NCBI GenBank assembly: GCA_947588655.1 | Contig: CANPYS010000006.1 | Location: forward strand, 1-61,016 | From: an uncultured Alphaproteobacteria bacterium | GTDB taxonomy: Bacteria; Pseudomonadota; Alphaproteobacteria; RF32; CAG-239 | Reading direction: 5' to 3' | Length of the DNA: 61,016 nt | Shown here: one piece after another, positions 38,090 to 48,490 of the stretch | How the letters are laid out: each line of letters begins with the position of its first letter | Position numbering within the stretch: the stretch's first letter is position 1 | Made by a program: the position numbers and the translations under genes | The notes under the pieces: model-generated | Told to the model about the DNA's origin: nothing | Seen by the model: only the letters and a program-made list of their open reading frames with translations | Database searches by the model: none

Positions 38090-39091
38090 ATGACAAAAAT
38101 TGCCGTTGTTGGCGCAATGGATCAAATCGGCCGCGAGATTTTAAGCTTTTTAAATGAAGGCGGCTATCAGGCTTCAGATGTTTTTGCCCTTGAACCGCAC
38201 AGTCCTTTGGGAAATATGGTTTCTTATGGCGAAGATGATGAACTTGATGTTTATAACCCCGATGAATTTGACTTTTCTAAAGCCGACTATGTGATTTTTG
38301 CAACAGACAAGCAGACTGCCAAGCATTATCTTGCCAAAGCTTGCGCCCATGCAAAAGTTATTGACTGCTCCAGCGCAACTTTTGAAGACACAAATGTCCC
38401 GATGCTTATTGCCGGCTTAAACGACCATGCTTTGGGCGATAAAAGCGTTCGGGTTGTGAGTGTGCCTTCAGCGCTTACAACGCAAATTTTGTTGCCCCTT
38501 ACCAAAGTGAATGAAGAATTTCCTATTGCGCGGCTTGTAACCTCGGCTTATGTTTCAACTTCTGTTTACGGCAAAGCCGCTATGGATGAACTTTTTAATC
38601 AAACACGCAAGATTTTTATGAACGCGACACTTGCCGACGATGAACAAGTTTTTCAAAAACAAATTGCTTTTAATGTTTTGCCACAAGTTGGCTCGTTTAT
38701 TGGCGATGAAACGCAGTTTGAATGGGCTGTGAATGCCGAAATTAAAAAAGTTTTGGGTGGCAAAATCAAGGTGCATGCCAATGCCGCTTTTGTGCCGGCC
38801 TTTATTGGCGCGGGCGCTTTTGTCAATGTGGAATGCGCCGTTGATGTTGACGCCGAATCCGTCAGAAAATTGATGCAATCTACCGAAAATGTAGTGGTAT
38901 TTGATAAACAATTGGATGGCGGCTATGTGAGCCTGAATGATGTTCAGGGCGAAGATATGATTTATGTGAGCCGTATCAGGCAAGATGTTTCGGTCACAAA
39001 CGGATTTAGCTTTTGGTGTGTTGCCGATAATCTGCGCGCCTCAACGGCACAAAATGCTTTTCAGGTTTTGAAACTTTGGCTTAATTCTTAA
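38090..39091 (+). CDS. Aspartate-semialdehyde dehydrogenase family, USG-1-like pseudoenzyme
   Basis: Full-length ASADH-like fold (VVGAMDQIGREIL, YGKAAMDELFNQT, IAFNVLPQ, FWCVADNLR), but VPSALTTQ replaces PNCSTIQ. Confidence 0.8.
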   Translation: MTKIAVVGAMDQIGREILSFLNEGGYQASDVFALEPHSPLGNMVSYGEDDELDVYNPDEFDFSKADYVIFATDKQTAKHYLAKACAHAKVIDCSSATFEDTNVPMLIAGLNDHALGDKSVRVVSVPSALTTQILLPLTKVNEEFPIARLVTSAYVSTSVYGKAAMDELFNQTRKIFMNATLADDEQVFQKQIAFNVLPQVGSFIGDETQFEWAVNAEIKKVLGGKIKVHANAAFVPAFIGAGAFVNVECAVDVDAESVRKLMQSTENVVVFDKQLDGGYVSLNDVQGEDMIYVSRIRQDVSVTNGFSFWCVADNLRASTAQNAFQVLKLWLNS

Positions 39092-39100
39092 GGATACAAT

Positions 39101-41512
39101 ATGCAACGAACGTTTTTACTCTTTGCTTTTTTGATTGCACTTTTCCCCGCTTTGAGTCGCGCTGAAAATGTGATTGATTTTGTTAATATCTCTAAAAATC
39201 TAGATGCCGTTGAAAGCAAGCTTCAAGGCGAAAATCTAACGCCGGCAGATATTAAAAATGAGGCTCTTTATTTGAGCAACCTCTCGGCAAGCCTTGCTGA
39301 AATTAAAAATGAAAGCGAGCGCCAAATCAACAGTTTGCAAAAACAACTTAGCGCTTTGGGCGAAGCACCTACCGATGGGAGCAAGGAACTTGATGTTGTT
39401 TCTAAAAAACGCCAAGAATTGGTCAATGATCTTTCTATTGTCCGAAGCCGAATCGCCGAGGCTGATATTTTGCAAGTTAAGATTGAGGAGCTTAGCATTA
39501 AAGCTCTAAACGCTCAAAGCCAACATATTTTGGGCAATTTGTTTGAAAAAACCGAATCGTTTGTTCAGCCCAAGCACTTTCTAGACGGCGTTTACGCGCT
39601 TGTTTCGTTTTTCTTTGATATTGTGAAATCGCCCTTAAATTGGTTTGACGGACTTGATGAGCAAAATAAGGCGCATGTCTTAAATTATCTAATTCCAGCA
39701 CTCTTTTTACTTGTGGCGACATTTGGCATTGGGTTTATGCTCCGCCGGCTGATTATGCGCTTGTTTGGTTATCGCGCTGAAATTGATAACCCTCGTTATG
39801 GGCAGAAAATTAGCGCCGCTATTGCTGTGGCTATCGGTTACGGACTTATTCCTTCCGTCATTATCGGCGTGTTTTTGGTTTGGATTATCGGTCTGCAAAT
39901 TTTTAACGACACTTTCTTTGGCGTGATTGTGACAAGCACGTTATTTTACTTGCTGTATGTGTTTTTAGCCAAAGCAATTGCTCGCGTGACGTTTGCGCCT
40001 TATAACGAAAAATGGCGTTTGATTAATGTCAAAACACCTAAAGCCCTTGATATTGTTCGCGCTCTTTATATCGCTATTATCTTTATTGGCGCTATCTCGC
40101 TTTTAGAACACATTGCCTTAACGCAAAATTATCCCGCGACATTAATTGAATTTTTAACACTTATTGCTTGCGCGGTTAAAGCCTCGTCCATTATTTTGCT
40201 GGTATGCCGTATTTTTGAAGAGGAGGACGAACCGCAACCAACAACCGCTGTGGCTGAAAACACGGCTCTTGCCGAAGAAGATTTAGACGATGGTTCTATT
40301 AGCACCTCGCTTAAAATTATCTTTTTAACCGTTTCTGCCGCCGTGATTACCTTCGGCGTGGCGGTATCCGGTTATTTGGAATTGGCCTCGTTTATCTTTA
40401 ATCGCTTTATCGCCAGTGTGATTTTGCTTGTCTTAACCATTATTATCCAAAAGCTTGCTACCGAGATTTTAAAGCATATCCTTTTGCTCGGTTTTTGGAG
40501 CAAAACTTTTAAGCTTCGGCGCAAGCTTTTGCGGAAAATCAATTTTGGTTTAAGCTTGTTTTTAACGCCGCTGATTGGTTTGTTCTTTATTTTTGCGCTT
40601 CTTAATATTTGGGGACTTTCCGGCACGTTTATTCTGCACATTGCGCGCAAGCTTTTGTTTGGTTTTAAGGTTGGCGGCGTGACAATTTCGCTCTTGGCAA
40701 TCGTGCTTGGTATTATTGTCTTTTTTGCCTCGCTTGCATTTGTGAAATATATTAAAAATCGTCTAACAAACAATTTGTTTTCGCAATTAGATATTGATGA
40801 CGGCATCAGGCATTCACTTTCATCAGGGGTGAGCTTTGTCGGATTTATTTTATCATCGCTTTTGGCGATTGTGGTGATGGGCGGCGACTTAACAAGCTTT
40901 GCCGTTATTGCTGGTGCGCTCTCCGTTGGTATCGGTTTTGGTTTGCAAAACATTATTAATAACTTTGTTTCAGGCATTATCATTTTGTTTGAGCGGCCGT
41001 TTAAAATTGGCGATTGGGTCATCTTAAACGGCGAAGAGGGGCAAATTAAACAAATCAACATTCGCTCCACTGAACTTGAAACTTTTTCAAAAACAAGTGT
41101 GATTATTCCGAACGCCACATTGATTGCCTCGTCCATGACAAACTTGACGCACGGCAACAACTGGACGCGTCAATCCGTGAAGGTGGGCGTGGCTTATGGG
41201 ACAGACGTCAACAAAGTGACGGAAATTTTGCTTGAATGCGCGCGCAACAACAAAAAGGTTTTGAAAGTGCCTGCACCTTATGTTTTGTTCCAAGATTTTG
41301 GCGCAAGCTCGCTTGATTTTGAATTACGGTGTTATTCCAACAACATTTGGTCGGGCTGGGTTTTGCCAAGCGAATTGCGCTATGACATCAATCGCCGCTT
41401 TAAAGAAGAAGGCATTGAAATTCCGTTCCCGCAAATGGTTTTGCATAAGGGCGATGAGCCTGAAAAACAGTCTGATGCTGAGAAAAAGCCCAAAAAAGCT
41501 AAGACAAAATAA
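39101..41512 (+). CDS. MscS-family mechanosensitive channel (large, multi-TM)
   Basis: GALSVGIGFGLQNIINNFVSGIIILFERPFKIGDWV. Confidence 0.9.
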   Translation: MQRTFLLFAFLIALFPALSRAENVIDFVNISKNLDAVESKLQGENLTPADIKNEALYLSNLSASLAEIKNESERQINSLQKQLSALGEAPTDGSKELDVVSKKRQELVNDLSIVRSRIAEADILQVKIEELSIKALNAQSQHILGNLFEKTESFVQPKHFLDGVYALVSFFFDIVKSPLNWFDGLDEQNKAHVLNYLIPALFLLVATFGIGFMLRRLIMRLFGYRAEIDNPRYGQKISAAIAVAIGYGLIPSVIIGVFLVWIIGLQIFNDTFFGVIVTSTLFYLLYVFLAKAIARVTFAPYNEKWRLINVKTPKALDIVRALYIAIIFIGAISLLEHIALTQNYPATLIEFLTLIACAVKASSIILLVCRIFEEEDEPQPTTAVAENTALAEEDLDDGSISTSLKIIFLTVSAAVITFGVAVSGYLELASFIFNRFIASVILLVLTIIIQKLATEILKHILLLGFWSKTFKLRRKLLRKINFGLSLFLTPLIGLFFIFALLNIWGLSGTFILHIARKLLFGFKVGGVTISLLAIVLGIIVFFASLAFVKYIKNRLTNNLFSQLDIDDGIRHSLSSGVSFVGFILSSLLAIVVMGGDLTSFAVIAGALSVGIGFGLQNIINNFVSGIIILFERPFKIGDWVILNGEEGQIKQINIRSTELETFSKTSVIIPNATLIASSMTNLTHGNNWTRQSVKVGVAYGTDVNKVTEILLECARNNKKVLKVPAPYVLFQDFGASSLDFELRCYSNNIWSGWVLPSELRYDINRRFKEEGIEIPFPQMVLHKGDEPEKQSDAEKKPKKAKTK

Positions 41513-42794
41513 CTTTGCTTTGGTGTTTTTTAGAGCCAATCGTGATTAATTTTTGCAAGCTTTTTGCCGCGGTTGCAAATTGTTCTTCAGTTTGCGCATG
41601 AACATAAGCCAAAGGCGTTTGATTATCCACCTTATCGCCAATTTGTATAACCGATGTTAAGCCCGTGGCATAATCAAGCTTTTGGTCGGGATGCGTGCGA
41701 CCGCCCTTGAGCCCAACAAGCAAAAGCCCAACGCCGCGAACATCCATTTTTTCCACATAGCCTTCAGAGGGCGCAAAAACCGGACGAATAATTTTGGCGC
41801 GCGGTAAATATTTTTCGGGCTTGTCCGTGAAGTCTGACGCACCGCCCAAAGCATGAACCATCTGCCCGAATTTTTCAAGCGCCGCGCCGGAAGCAAGAGC
41901 TTGTTTGATTTTGCTTTCCGCCTCTTTTTTTGTTTGGCATAAATGCGCGCTCAAAAGCAGATTTTCAGCCAAAGCGAAAGTCACTTCATCAAGTCGCGGA
42001 TTAGGCTTTTCTCCTTTTAAATACAAAAGCGCCTCACTGACTTCTAGGGCATTACCAACCGTGGTGCCTAAAACCTCATTCATATCCGTGATGATTGCCG
42101 TGGTTTTTGTGCCGGCATCGTTGGCTGTTTCCATAATTGTTTTTGCTAATTGGCGCGCATTTTTTAAATCTGGCATAAAAGCGCCCGCGCCGCATTTGAG
42201 ATCCATGACTAAATATTCAAGCCCCGCGGCTAATTTTTTAGATAAAATAGAAGCGGTAATGAGCGGAATGGACTCCACCGTGCCACACACATCGCGCAGG
42301 GCATAAAGCTTTTTATCGGCAGGGGCTAAATCCGCCGTTTGACCGATAATCGCGCAACCAACCTCTTTGACCACTTTTTGAAAACGATCAATCGCGGTGG
42401 CGGTTTGGTAACCCTTGATAGAATCTAGCTTATCAATCGTGCCGCCGGTATGCCCTAGCCCTTTGCCGGCAATCATGGGGACATAACCACCGCAACAAGC
42501 CAAAATCGGGGCTAACATCAGGCTGACCTTATCACCTACACCGCCGGTGGAGTGCTTGTCTATAACCGGGCCGTTGACGTGCCACTTCAAAACTTTGCCC
42601 GAATCGCGCATAGCCAACGTTAAGGCAACCGTTTCGGCTTTGTTCAGTCCGTTTAAAAAAGCCGCCATTGTTAGGGCCGAAGCCTGACAATCCGCAATGC
42701 TGTTATCGGTTATGCCCTTGATGAAAAAACTAATCTCATCCGCGCTTAAAACACCTTTATCGCGTTTTTTACGAATAATCTCCTGCGGAAACAT
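41499..42794 (-). CDS. deoA: Thymidine phosphorylase
   Basis: DKHSTGGVGDKVSLMLAPI, KGLGHTGGTIDKL. Confidence 0.93.
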   Translation of the reverse strand: MFPQEIIRKKRDKGVLSADEISFFIKGITDNSIADCQASALTMAAFLNGLNKAETVALTLAMRDSGKVLKWHVNGPVIDKHSTGGVGDKVSLMLAPILACCGGYVPMIAGKGLGHTGGTIDKLDSIKGYQTATAIDRFQKVVKEVGCAIIGQTADLAPADKKLYALRDVCGTVESIPLITASILSKKLAAGLEYLVMDLKCGAGAFMPDLKNARQLAKTIMETANDAGTKTTAIITDMNEVLGTTVGNALEVSEALLYLKGEKPNPRLDEVTFALAENLLLSAHLCQTKKEAESKIKQALASGAALEKFGQMVHALGGASDFTDKPEKYLPRAKIIRPVFAPSEGYVEKMDVRGVGLLLVGLKGGRTHPDQKLDYATGLTSVIQIGDKVDNQTPLAYVHAQTEEQFATAAKSLQKLITIGSKKHQSKVILS

Positions 42795-42795
42795 C

Positions 42796-43602
42796 TTACA
42801 TATTCTCCTCTAAATAAGCCCGTATCAGCACCGATAATTTTTCAGATGCTTTTTGCGCCGTTTCAAGCGTTTCGGCATGCGAAAGCTCTTTTTTCTGCAA
42901 GCCGGAAGCCATATTCGTTATGACCGAAAGCCCCAAAACCGGCAATGATAAATATGCCGCCGCAATGGATTCCGTGACGGTTGACATCCCAATGATGTCC
43001 GCGCCCAAGCGTCTGAAAGCCTTAACTTCCGCCGGCGTTTCAAAGTTCGGGCCTAAAACCATCATGTAAACACCTTCTTTGATGTTTATGTGATGACGTT
43101 TGGCTATTTTTTTAAGCTTTTTGCGCTCTGATAAAGCATAAACATTTTCCATGCTCGGAAAGCGCGGGCCAAGCGAATCGTCATTTGCGCCAACAAGCGG
43201 ATTTTGCCCCGAAAGATTGATGTGATCCTTAATCAAAACCACGCTTCCGGCTTTGATTTTGGGGTTTAAAGAACCGGCGGCATTCGTCACAATCAGCCGC
43301 TTAATGCCACAATTTGCAAAAGCGCTTAACATATCTCTGATTAGCTGTGGCTGATGCCCTTCATAAAGGTGGTAGCGCCCTTGCATCAGCAAAACATCTT
43401 TTTGACCGATTTTGCCAAGCGTCAACTGCCCCGAGTGACCTTGAACATTAATTTCAGGCAGTCCTAACGCCTTATAGGCAATTGTTTTTGGCTCAAGCAC
43501 ATTTTCTGCTAAAGCGCCAAGCCCCGAGCCTAAAATAACCAAAGTGTCTGGCGCACGGTCTTTTAAATATTTTTTTAAGTTTTTGACATACGTTTCAATC
43601 AT
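42796..43602 (-). CDS. punA: Purine nucleoside phosphorylase
   Basis: ILGSGLGALAE, GQLTLGKIGQKDVLLMQGRYHLYEG, VTNAAGSL. Confidence 0.92.
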   Translation of the reverse strand: MIETYVKNLKKYLKDRAPDTLVILGSGLGALAENVLEPKTIAYKALGLPEINVQGHSGQLTLGKIGQKDVLLMQGRYHLYEGHQPQLIRDMLSAFANCGIKRLIVTNAAGSLNPKIKAGSVVLIKDHINLSGQNPLVGANDDSLGPRFPSMENVYALSERKKLKKIAKRHHINIKEGVYMMVLGPNFETPAEVKAFRRLGADIIGMSTVTESIAAAYLSLPVLGLSVITNMASGLQKKELSHAETLETAQKASEKLSVLIRAYLEENM

Positions 43603-44000
43603 TTCCGGAGATCCTTTTCATCAAAAGCCAAAGGCAAAAGCTCTGAAAACCGCGCCGTTTTTTGAACACCTGCCAAGTTTGCTAAATGAACAAGCGTGTC
43701 AGGCTCAGCAAATTCGGCAATGCGTTGCAAGCATGCGCCGCAGGGCGTGATTAAATTTTTGGAATCGGCGACAATTAAAATTTGAGATATTTTGCGACAA
43801 CCGCCTGACACTAAAGCGGCAATAGCGCCGGCTTCCGCGCAAGTGCCACATGGAAATGACACATTTTCAACATTGCAACCCGCATAAATTTTGGCATCAG
43901 CCCCCAACACCGCCGCGCCAACCGCAAATTTTGAATACGGCACGTAGGCTTGAAGCCGCGCCTTTAAGGCCGCTTTGAAAAGTTGTTCAAGGTCTGACAT
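43599..44000 (-). CDS. cdd: Cytidine deaminase
   Basis: CNVENVSFPCGTCAE; TPCGACLQ. Confidence 0.93.
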   Translation of the reverse strand: MSDLEQLFKAALKARLQAYVPYSKFAVGAAVLGADAKIYAGCNVENVSFPCGTCAEAGAIAALVSGGCRKISQILIVADSKNLITPCGACLQRIAEFAEPDTLVHLANLAGVQKTARFSELLPLAFDEKDLRK

Positions 44001-44103
44001 TTTAACTTCCTTTCAAAAATTTGTTGATTTATACTTTGAATATTATACATTAATCTTATCTTTGGCAAAGATTTTTTGCGTTTGATACAGGAGATTTATC
44101 GCG

Positions 44104-47100
44104 GTGTTTAAAAAACTGTTTATTGGCTTTGTTCTGCTTGTGATTGTGGCAGCCGCCGGCGTATCATATTATGTTTCAACCATTGACTGGAATCTGCACA
44201 AAGATAAAATTGCTTTGCAGTTTGAGCAGATTACTGGTAAGCATATTGTTTTTAACGGCCCTGTTAGTTTAAGCTTTTTGCCCAAGCCTTATTTAACCGT
44301 TAAAGATATTGCTGTTTATAATTCTAAAACGCCCAATCAACAACCCCTTGCCACTATTGCCGAACTTGTAAGCGATTTGAGTGTTTGGTCACTTTTGAAA
44401 GGCACGTTTGAAGTGGATAATATGTCACTTTTGAACGCGAAAATTCAAATAGAATTTTCTCCTGACGGAAAACTGAACTGGCAAATAGATAAAGCCGCCG
44501 GTCAAGACGACTTTGCGCCTGCCTTTGATGTTGCCTTTAATAGCGTGATGCTTGAAAACGCCACCGTTCATATTGTTCATTCCAAAATGGATTTAGATGT
44601 GACAATGGAAAAAGTGAACGCCGAAGTTTCTGCTCAAAGTTTGTCAGGTCCGTACCGCATTGACGGTAATTTTATCAAAGACAACAATCCCGCTGGTTTT
44701 GCTCTTAATATCGGCAATATTTCCGAAAGCTTTGCCACCTCGGTAAACTTGGTTTTAACGCACCCTATCAGCGATTCATACGCTCGTTTTGACGGTTCTG
44801 TTTTGCCTAACGGCGAAGAGATTAAAGGTAACTTTACGATGGAATCGCAGAAACCGTCTGACTTTATTAATAGTCTGACCAATCAAGTTATTTTGCCTGT
44901 TAAATATAACTATCCGGTTGCCGGCTCGGTTGAATTAAGTTTAAGCAATCAGCTTTTAAACCTTTCTAGCTTTATTATTAAATATGGCGATAATACGGCT
45001 GGTTCGGGCAGCGTGCGCATTCCGCTCGGTATGCCTTTGGACGAGCGCCCGACAATTGATTTGCAGTTTGAAATGACCAATTTGGATTTAGATCCTATTG
45101 GCGCGGTTATTGCTGAATATTTGAAGCAATATGACGCTGGTAAACCTTATCGCCCTTATTATGACTATGATTTAAATGCTAACATTCAAGCCGTTAAAGC
45201 GCGCTACAGGGGCGAGAATTTAAGAAACTTAAGTTTTAATGCCACTTTCCAAAACGACATTTTGCAAATTTCAGAGCTTTCGGCTCTGTTGCCCGGCGAT
45301 ACAGATACTTCCATCCAAGGCGAAATTTTTGATACGGACGAAGTTCTTTCATATCGGTTTGATGTTTCTACCCAAAGCCAAGATTTGCTCAAACTTTTGG
45401 AATGGATCGGCTTAAAACCTGAAACATACGCGCAAGCAACTTATCGGAACGCGTCAAGCCGGTTTAATCTTTCAGGCAACTTAAATCAAATTGCTATTTC
45501 GCCTTATGAGGTTACTTTTGATAAATCTGCCGCACGCGGTATTATCGGCATTGTGCGTAAACCTTCAGCGCGTTATTTCATTACGGCCGAAAGCGAATCT
45601 ATTAATTTTGATAATTATCTGCCACCCTTGACAGATGAAGAAAAAGAGATGTCGCTTACTCAAAAAATTTCTCATTTGTTTGATAAGCTTTCAGCCCATA
45701 AAAACTTGGATTTGCATCTTGATGCCTCTTTAGGGCAAGGCATTTATAATAAGACATCGTTTGAAAATGTTACGCTTAAACTTGATGCTAAAGACGGTAA
45801 TATTCAGCTTTCGGATTTAAGTGTTGGGAACATTTTAGATTCAAAGCTTGCCTTGAGCGGCGCAATAGAAGGCATCGCGCCTACCGCAAGGTTTAAAGAT
45901 TTGAAATTTAATGCCGAAACGACAAATTTGAACAACTTAAAGCAACAGATTGGGCTTGTGTTGCCCGCGTGGCCTTTGTTTGCGCAAAACGAATCCGCCA
46001 CTTTTGAAGGTGTTTATAACGGTTCATTGCAAGGCGGGCAAATTGAGGCAAAGGGTAAAATAAACGCTTTAGAAGCTTCTTACAATGGTCGTTTAGCCCA
46101 AAGCAATGATCGCATCGGCTTTGAGGGCAAAATCAACTTCAAAACGCCTGACTTTACGCAATTTACAAAATGGGTCAACATTGATTATGCGCCGCAAACC
46201 TTAACAAACAATATCTTTACTTTTGAAGGAAATATCGCTGGTTATCCGCAACATTGGGTTGCTAAAAATTTGACAGCTTTTATCGGTTCAAGCCGCTTTA
46301 CCGGTCAACTTGATGTTACCTTCAAAGACACAAAACCGCTTATTAAGGCTGATTTAACAACAAATAATTTTGAATTTAACCGCTTTATTTACCAAAACAA
46401 ACCCGCCTCGGGGGTTGTCTTAAAACGCGGCACGGCGCGCGACCTTTTCTTGGAAAAACCCTTGTATCAGACAACGCCTGTTTCATTTGACGCGTTCCAA
46501 AAATTTGATTTAGACGGTACTTTCAAAGCTGAAGCCTTGAACTTTAACACCGCTTTTATGGAAAATGCCACCGCTAAAGTTCAAGTCCAAGACGGACTTA
46601 TTCGGGTGACCGATTTTACAGCAACTTATCAAAAAGCACCGGTTGATTTGTCCTTTGAACTTAATACCAAAGAAACACCTGTTATTAAAGGCGAAGGCTC
46701 ATTAAAAAATCTGGACATAGATAATTTGGGCGGCAGTCGTTACGGCATATCAGGCGCTCTTAACCTGAATGGCGAATTTGAAGGCACGCTAACTTCGGAA
46801 TTTGCCTTTTATAATTCTTTGAAAGGTTTTGCTTTGCTTTCATTAGAAAATCCGCTATTAAAAGGTTTTGATTTAGACGCTATTTATACCGATTTGCAAA
46901 AGCGCGAATACTCAGACAATTTGTTTGAGATGTTGCGCGATAATTTGCAACGCGGACAAACGCGCTTTGAACACATCGGCGGACGCTTAAACTTTGAAAA
47001 CGGCGATTATACGTTTGAAAACTTTCAAATGAATAACGCCAACGCTTTGGTTGATGTTTCTGGTTCAGGCAGTTTAAGAACATGGGATATAAACACTCTG

Positions 47101-48378
47101 TTCAAGCTTTCTTATTCTTCTTTGCAAGATAAAATTGTACCTATAGACTTTAAATGGACAGGCACGCTTTCTAACCCAAATTTGGTCATAGAAGCTCAAG
47201 CCTTAAAAGAAAAGTATGATTCTTATTGGCAACGTTTGGCAGATGAAAAAGCCGCCGCTGAAAAAGCTCGGCAAGATCAACTGGAAGCCGACATGAATGC
47301 CGCGCAAGCGCGCGTGAAGGCTTTTCAAGAAAGGCTTTTAACGCAATTAATGCCCTCGTTAAAGAATTTTAAGCAAAAGACAGATATTGCCGATTCAATT
47401 AATCAGTACAACGCGCAGGAAGTGCTTTTGGTTGATGCTAAAAATCGGTTGGAAATGCTTGCCAACAAACAAAATCAGGAGTTTGGCGATACCGAAATTA
47501 TTGAAATTAATGCTGATTTAGAAAATTTTGAACCCCTGTTCCAAGATGTTGAGGCAAAACTGCAACAAATTTATATTTCTGATCTCAAAAAGCATGTGGC
47601 TCAAGATTATAGTCAAATTGCTCAAAAGCAAGCGCATGTCCAGAAAAAGGCTGTGAATTATAAATCTACTTTGAATGCGTACGTTATTCGCTTAAATCAA
47701 TTAGAATCCAAGGTTGATTTGAAAAAAGATCCTCTTGCGGTTAATTTTGTTCAGCAAATTGAAGATGATGTTTCTTTGATTAAAAGTGACGCTGTCGCCG
47801 CTCAGGAGATTAGAAACATTGCCAAAGAAAGCACCGATGTCCCTACACTTGAGCAAAAGAAGGAACAAATAAACACTTTGTTAAAGCACACTTTAACAAC
47901 TTTTGACGCCTTAAACGAATCGTTAAAAGGTTTGTTTGATTATGTTCAAAAGTTGGTTTATGTGGAAGAATACGGCGAAGTTCCGTCCGATAAAGACTTG
48001 CCTAAATGGACGCAACGAATCCAAATTATTGAAGAAGATTCTTCAGTTGAAAATCCGTTGCCCGAAGCACCCGTTGAGGAACAATCCGTAGAGCCAGAAT
48101 CTGAGGTAACGCCTACGGAAGAACTTCAAGAAGAAAATATACCCGCTGACGAATCGCCCGCCCCTCAAGAAAAAACGCCCGCCCCCGCGCCTGAGGTTAA
48201 AAAGCTTCAAGAAATTATTGAATATGCCTCACCTGTGGCAACAAGTGGCTCTGTTTCTAAAAAGACAAAAGATTCAAATGCTGAAAAAGCCACGCCTAAA
48301 GATGAAAACACCAAACGGCTGTTGCGTCCGACATCGCGGAAATCGCTTATTTCAGGCGGCGTTATTAAAAAGAAATAA
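44104..48378 (+). CDS. AsmA family protein with C-terminal coiled-coil and Pro/Glu-rich tail
   Basis: N-terminal TM, ITGKHIVFNGPVSLSFLPKPYLTVKDIAVYN. Confidence 0.85.
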   Translation: MFKKLFIGFVLLVIVAAAGVSYYVSTIDWNLHKDKIALQFEQITGKHIVFNGPVSLSFLPKPYLTVKDIAVYNSKTPNQQPLATIAELVSDLSVWSLLKGTFEVDNMSLLNAKIQIEFSPDGKLNWQIDKAAGQDDFAPAFDVAFNSVMLENATVHIVHSKMDLDVTMEKVNAEVSAQSLSGPYRIDGNFIKDNNPAGFALNIGNISESFATSVNLVLTHPISDSYARFDGSVLPNGEEIKGNFTMESQKPSDFINSLTNQVILPVKYNYPVAGSVELSLSNQLLNLSSFIIKYGDNTAGSGSVRIPLGMPLDERPTIDLQFEMTNLDLDPIGAVIAEYLKQYDAGKPYRPYYDYDLNANIQAVKARYRGENLRNLSFNATFQNDILQISELSALLPGDTDTSIQGEIFDTDEVLSYRFDVSTQSQDLLKLLEWIGLKPETYAQATYRNASSRFNLSGNLNQIAISPYEVTFDKSAARGIIGIVRKPSARYFITAESESINFDNYLPPLTDEEKEMSLTQKISHLFDKLSAHKNLDLHLDASLGQGIYNKTSFENVTLKLDAKDGNIQLSDLSVGNILDSKLALSGAIEGIAPTARFKDLKFNAETTNLNNLKQQIGLVLPAWPLFAQNESATFEGVYNGSLQGGQIEAKGKINALEASYNGRLAQSNDRIGFEGKINFKTPDFTQFTKWVNIDYAPQTLTNNIFTFEGNIAGYPQHWVAKNLTAFIGSSRFTGQLDVTFKDTKPLIKADLTTNNFEFNRFIYQNKPASGVVLKRGTARDLFLEKPLYQTTPVSFDAFQKFDLDGTFKAEALNFNTAFMENATAKVQVQDGLIRVTDFTATYQKAPVDLSFELNTKETPVIKGEGSLKNLDIDNLGGSRYGISGALNLNGEFEGTLTSEFAFYNSLKGFALLSLENPLLKGFDLDAIYTDLQKREYSDNLFEMLRDNLQRGQTRFEHIGGRLNFENGDYTFENFQMNNANALVDVSGSGSLRTWDINTLFKLSYSSLQDKIVPIDFKWTGTLSNPNLVIEAQALKEKYDSYWQRLADEKAAAEKARQDQLEADMNAAQARVKAFQERLLTQLMPSLKNFKQKTDIADSINQYNAQEVLLVDAKNRLEMLANKQNQEFGDTEIIEINADLENFEPLFQDVEAKLQQIYISDLKKHVAQDYSQIAQKQAHVQKKAVNYKSTLNAYVIRLNQLESKVDLKKDPLAVNFVQQIEDDVSLIKSDAVAAQEIRNIAKESTDVPTLEQKKEQINTLLKHTLTTFDALNESLKGLFDYVQKLVYVEEYGEVPSDKDLPKWTQRIQIIEEDSSVENPLPEAPVEEQSVEPESEVTPTEELQEENIPADESPAPQEKTPAPAPEVKKLQEIIEYASPVATSGSVSKKTKDSNAEKATPKDENTKRLLRPTSRKSLISGGVIKKK

Positions 48379-48490
48379 GCCACAATATGTTATTTAAAAA
48401 ATTCTGATTAAATAAAAACCGGCTGTTGCTTTGTTTTAAAAACTGGATATATTGAAAGCATAATGTATCAATATTATTGGGAGTCTTCTT

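Noticed and set aside
38090-39091. Annotation as functional asd
   Set aside because: Catalytic Cys and His are replaced; USG-1-like assignment fits better.
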